A DNA stretch of 6,026 bases. Origin: Rubrobacter sp. (GTDB lineage: Bacteria; Actinomycetota; Rubrobacteria; Rubrobacterales; Rubrobacteraceae). The notes below the pieces were generated by a model. It had not been told where the DNA came from, did not search any database, and saw only the letters and a program-made list of their open reading frames with translations. The DNA lies in the NCBI GenBank assembly GCA_013815575.1, contig JACDFX010000132.1, positions 1 to 6,026 on the forward strand. Reading direction: 5' to 3'. Shown piece after piece: positions 5,932 to 6,026 of this stretch. Position numbers and translations under genes: made by a program. Every line of letters begins with the position of its first letter. Position 1 is the stretch's first letter.

Positions 5932-6026
5932 ATGAGTTCGGATCCGAGGCTGGTAATCCCGTACGTGACGGAGCAGAGCCCCCGCGGCGAGCGGACGATG
6001 GACATCTACTCGCGGCTGCTGAAGGA
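5932..6026 (+). CDS. clpP: ATP-dependent Clp protease proteolytic subunit, N-terminal end (3' partial)
   Basis: Thirty-one codons are present before the window ends. They read as the start of ClpP: a short leader (MSSDPRLVIPYV), then TEQSPRGERTMDIYSRLLK, which corresponds to the conserved ExxxRGER-xDIYSRLLKxR segment at the N-terminus of mature ClpP subunits. ClpP forms a cytosolic double-heptamer serine protease chamber fed by ClpX or ClpC. The catalytic Ser, His and Asp lie beyond the edge and cannot be checked. The ATG has an SD (GAGGTG) 9 nt upstream, and the leader has overlapping inverted repeats. Which of possible several clpP copies this is, and whether clpX or a second clpP follows, cannot be seen. 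Confidence 0.92.
   Translation, partial: MSSDPRLVIPYVTEQSPRGERTMDIYSRLLK

Overview
The window looks like chromosomal DNA from a high-GC Gram-positive bacterium. By eye, roughly two thirds of bases are G or C; third codon positions are mostly G/C; and several starts are TTG or GTG behind good Shine-Dalgarno (SD) sequences. An actinobacterium, perhaps Rubrobacter-like, is my best guess, but this is an impression from composition and gene style and was not tested by any search. There is no RNA gene, insertion sequence, CRISPR array or other sign of a mobile element.

Left part (1-3818, + strand): the end of a BMP/PnrA-type substrate-binding protein gene, then a double-domain ATPase and two different membrane permeases. 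Gaps are tiny or negative (18 nt, a 4-nt TTGA overlap, 2 nt), so this is one operon encoding a complete nucleoside-type ABC importer (Bacillus NupNOPQ / Lactococcus BmpA-NupABC layout). The binding protein captures the substrate outside, the two permeases form the pore and the ATPase drives import. Purine or other nucleosides are the most likely substrate; the binding pocket lies outside the window.

Middle (3819-4402): a small gene for a four-helix membrane protein with an internally repeated HxxYG motif and its own strong SD, then a 56-nt convergent gap holding one GC-rich hairpin.

Right part (4403-6026): on the - strand, a small XRE-type DNA-binding regulator followed 22 nt later by a FemAB-like N-acyltransferase (COG3146/PF04339 type). 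Divergent from them, on the + strand, clpP begins and runs off the window end. The shared 103-bp region between the regulator and clpP is relatively AT-rich. It carries a perfect 10-bp direct repeat with a 22-bp period next to the regulator SD, and two mutually exclusive inverted repeats around the clpP SD. This control region is the most interesting part of the window. I see no clear new multi-gene system; the regulator/acyltransferase/clpP arrangement is the best candidate for undescribed regulation.
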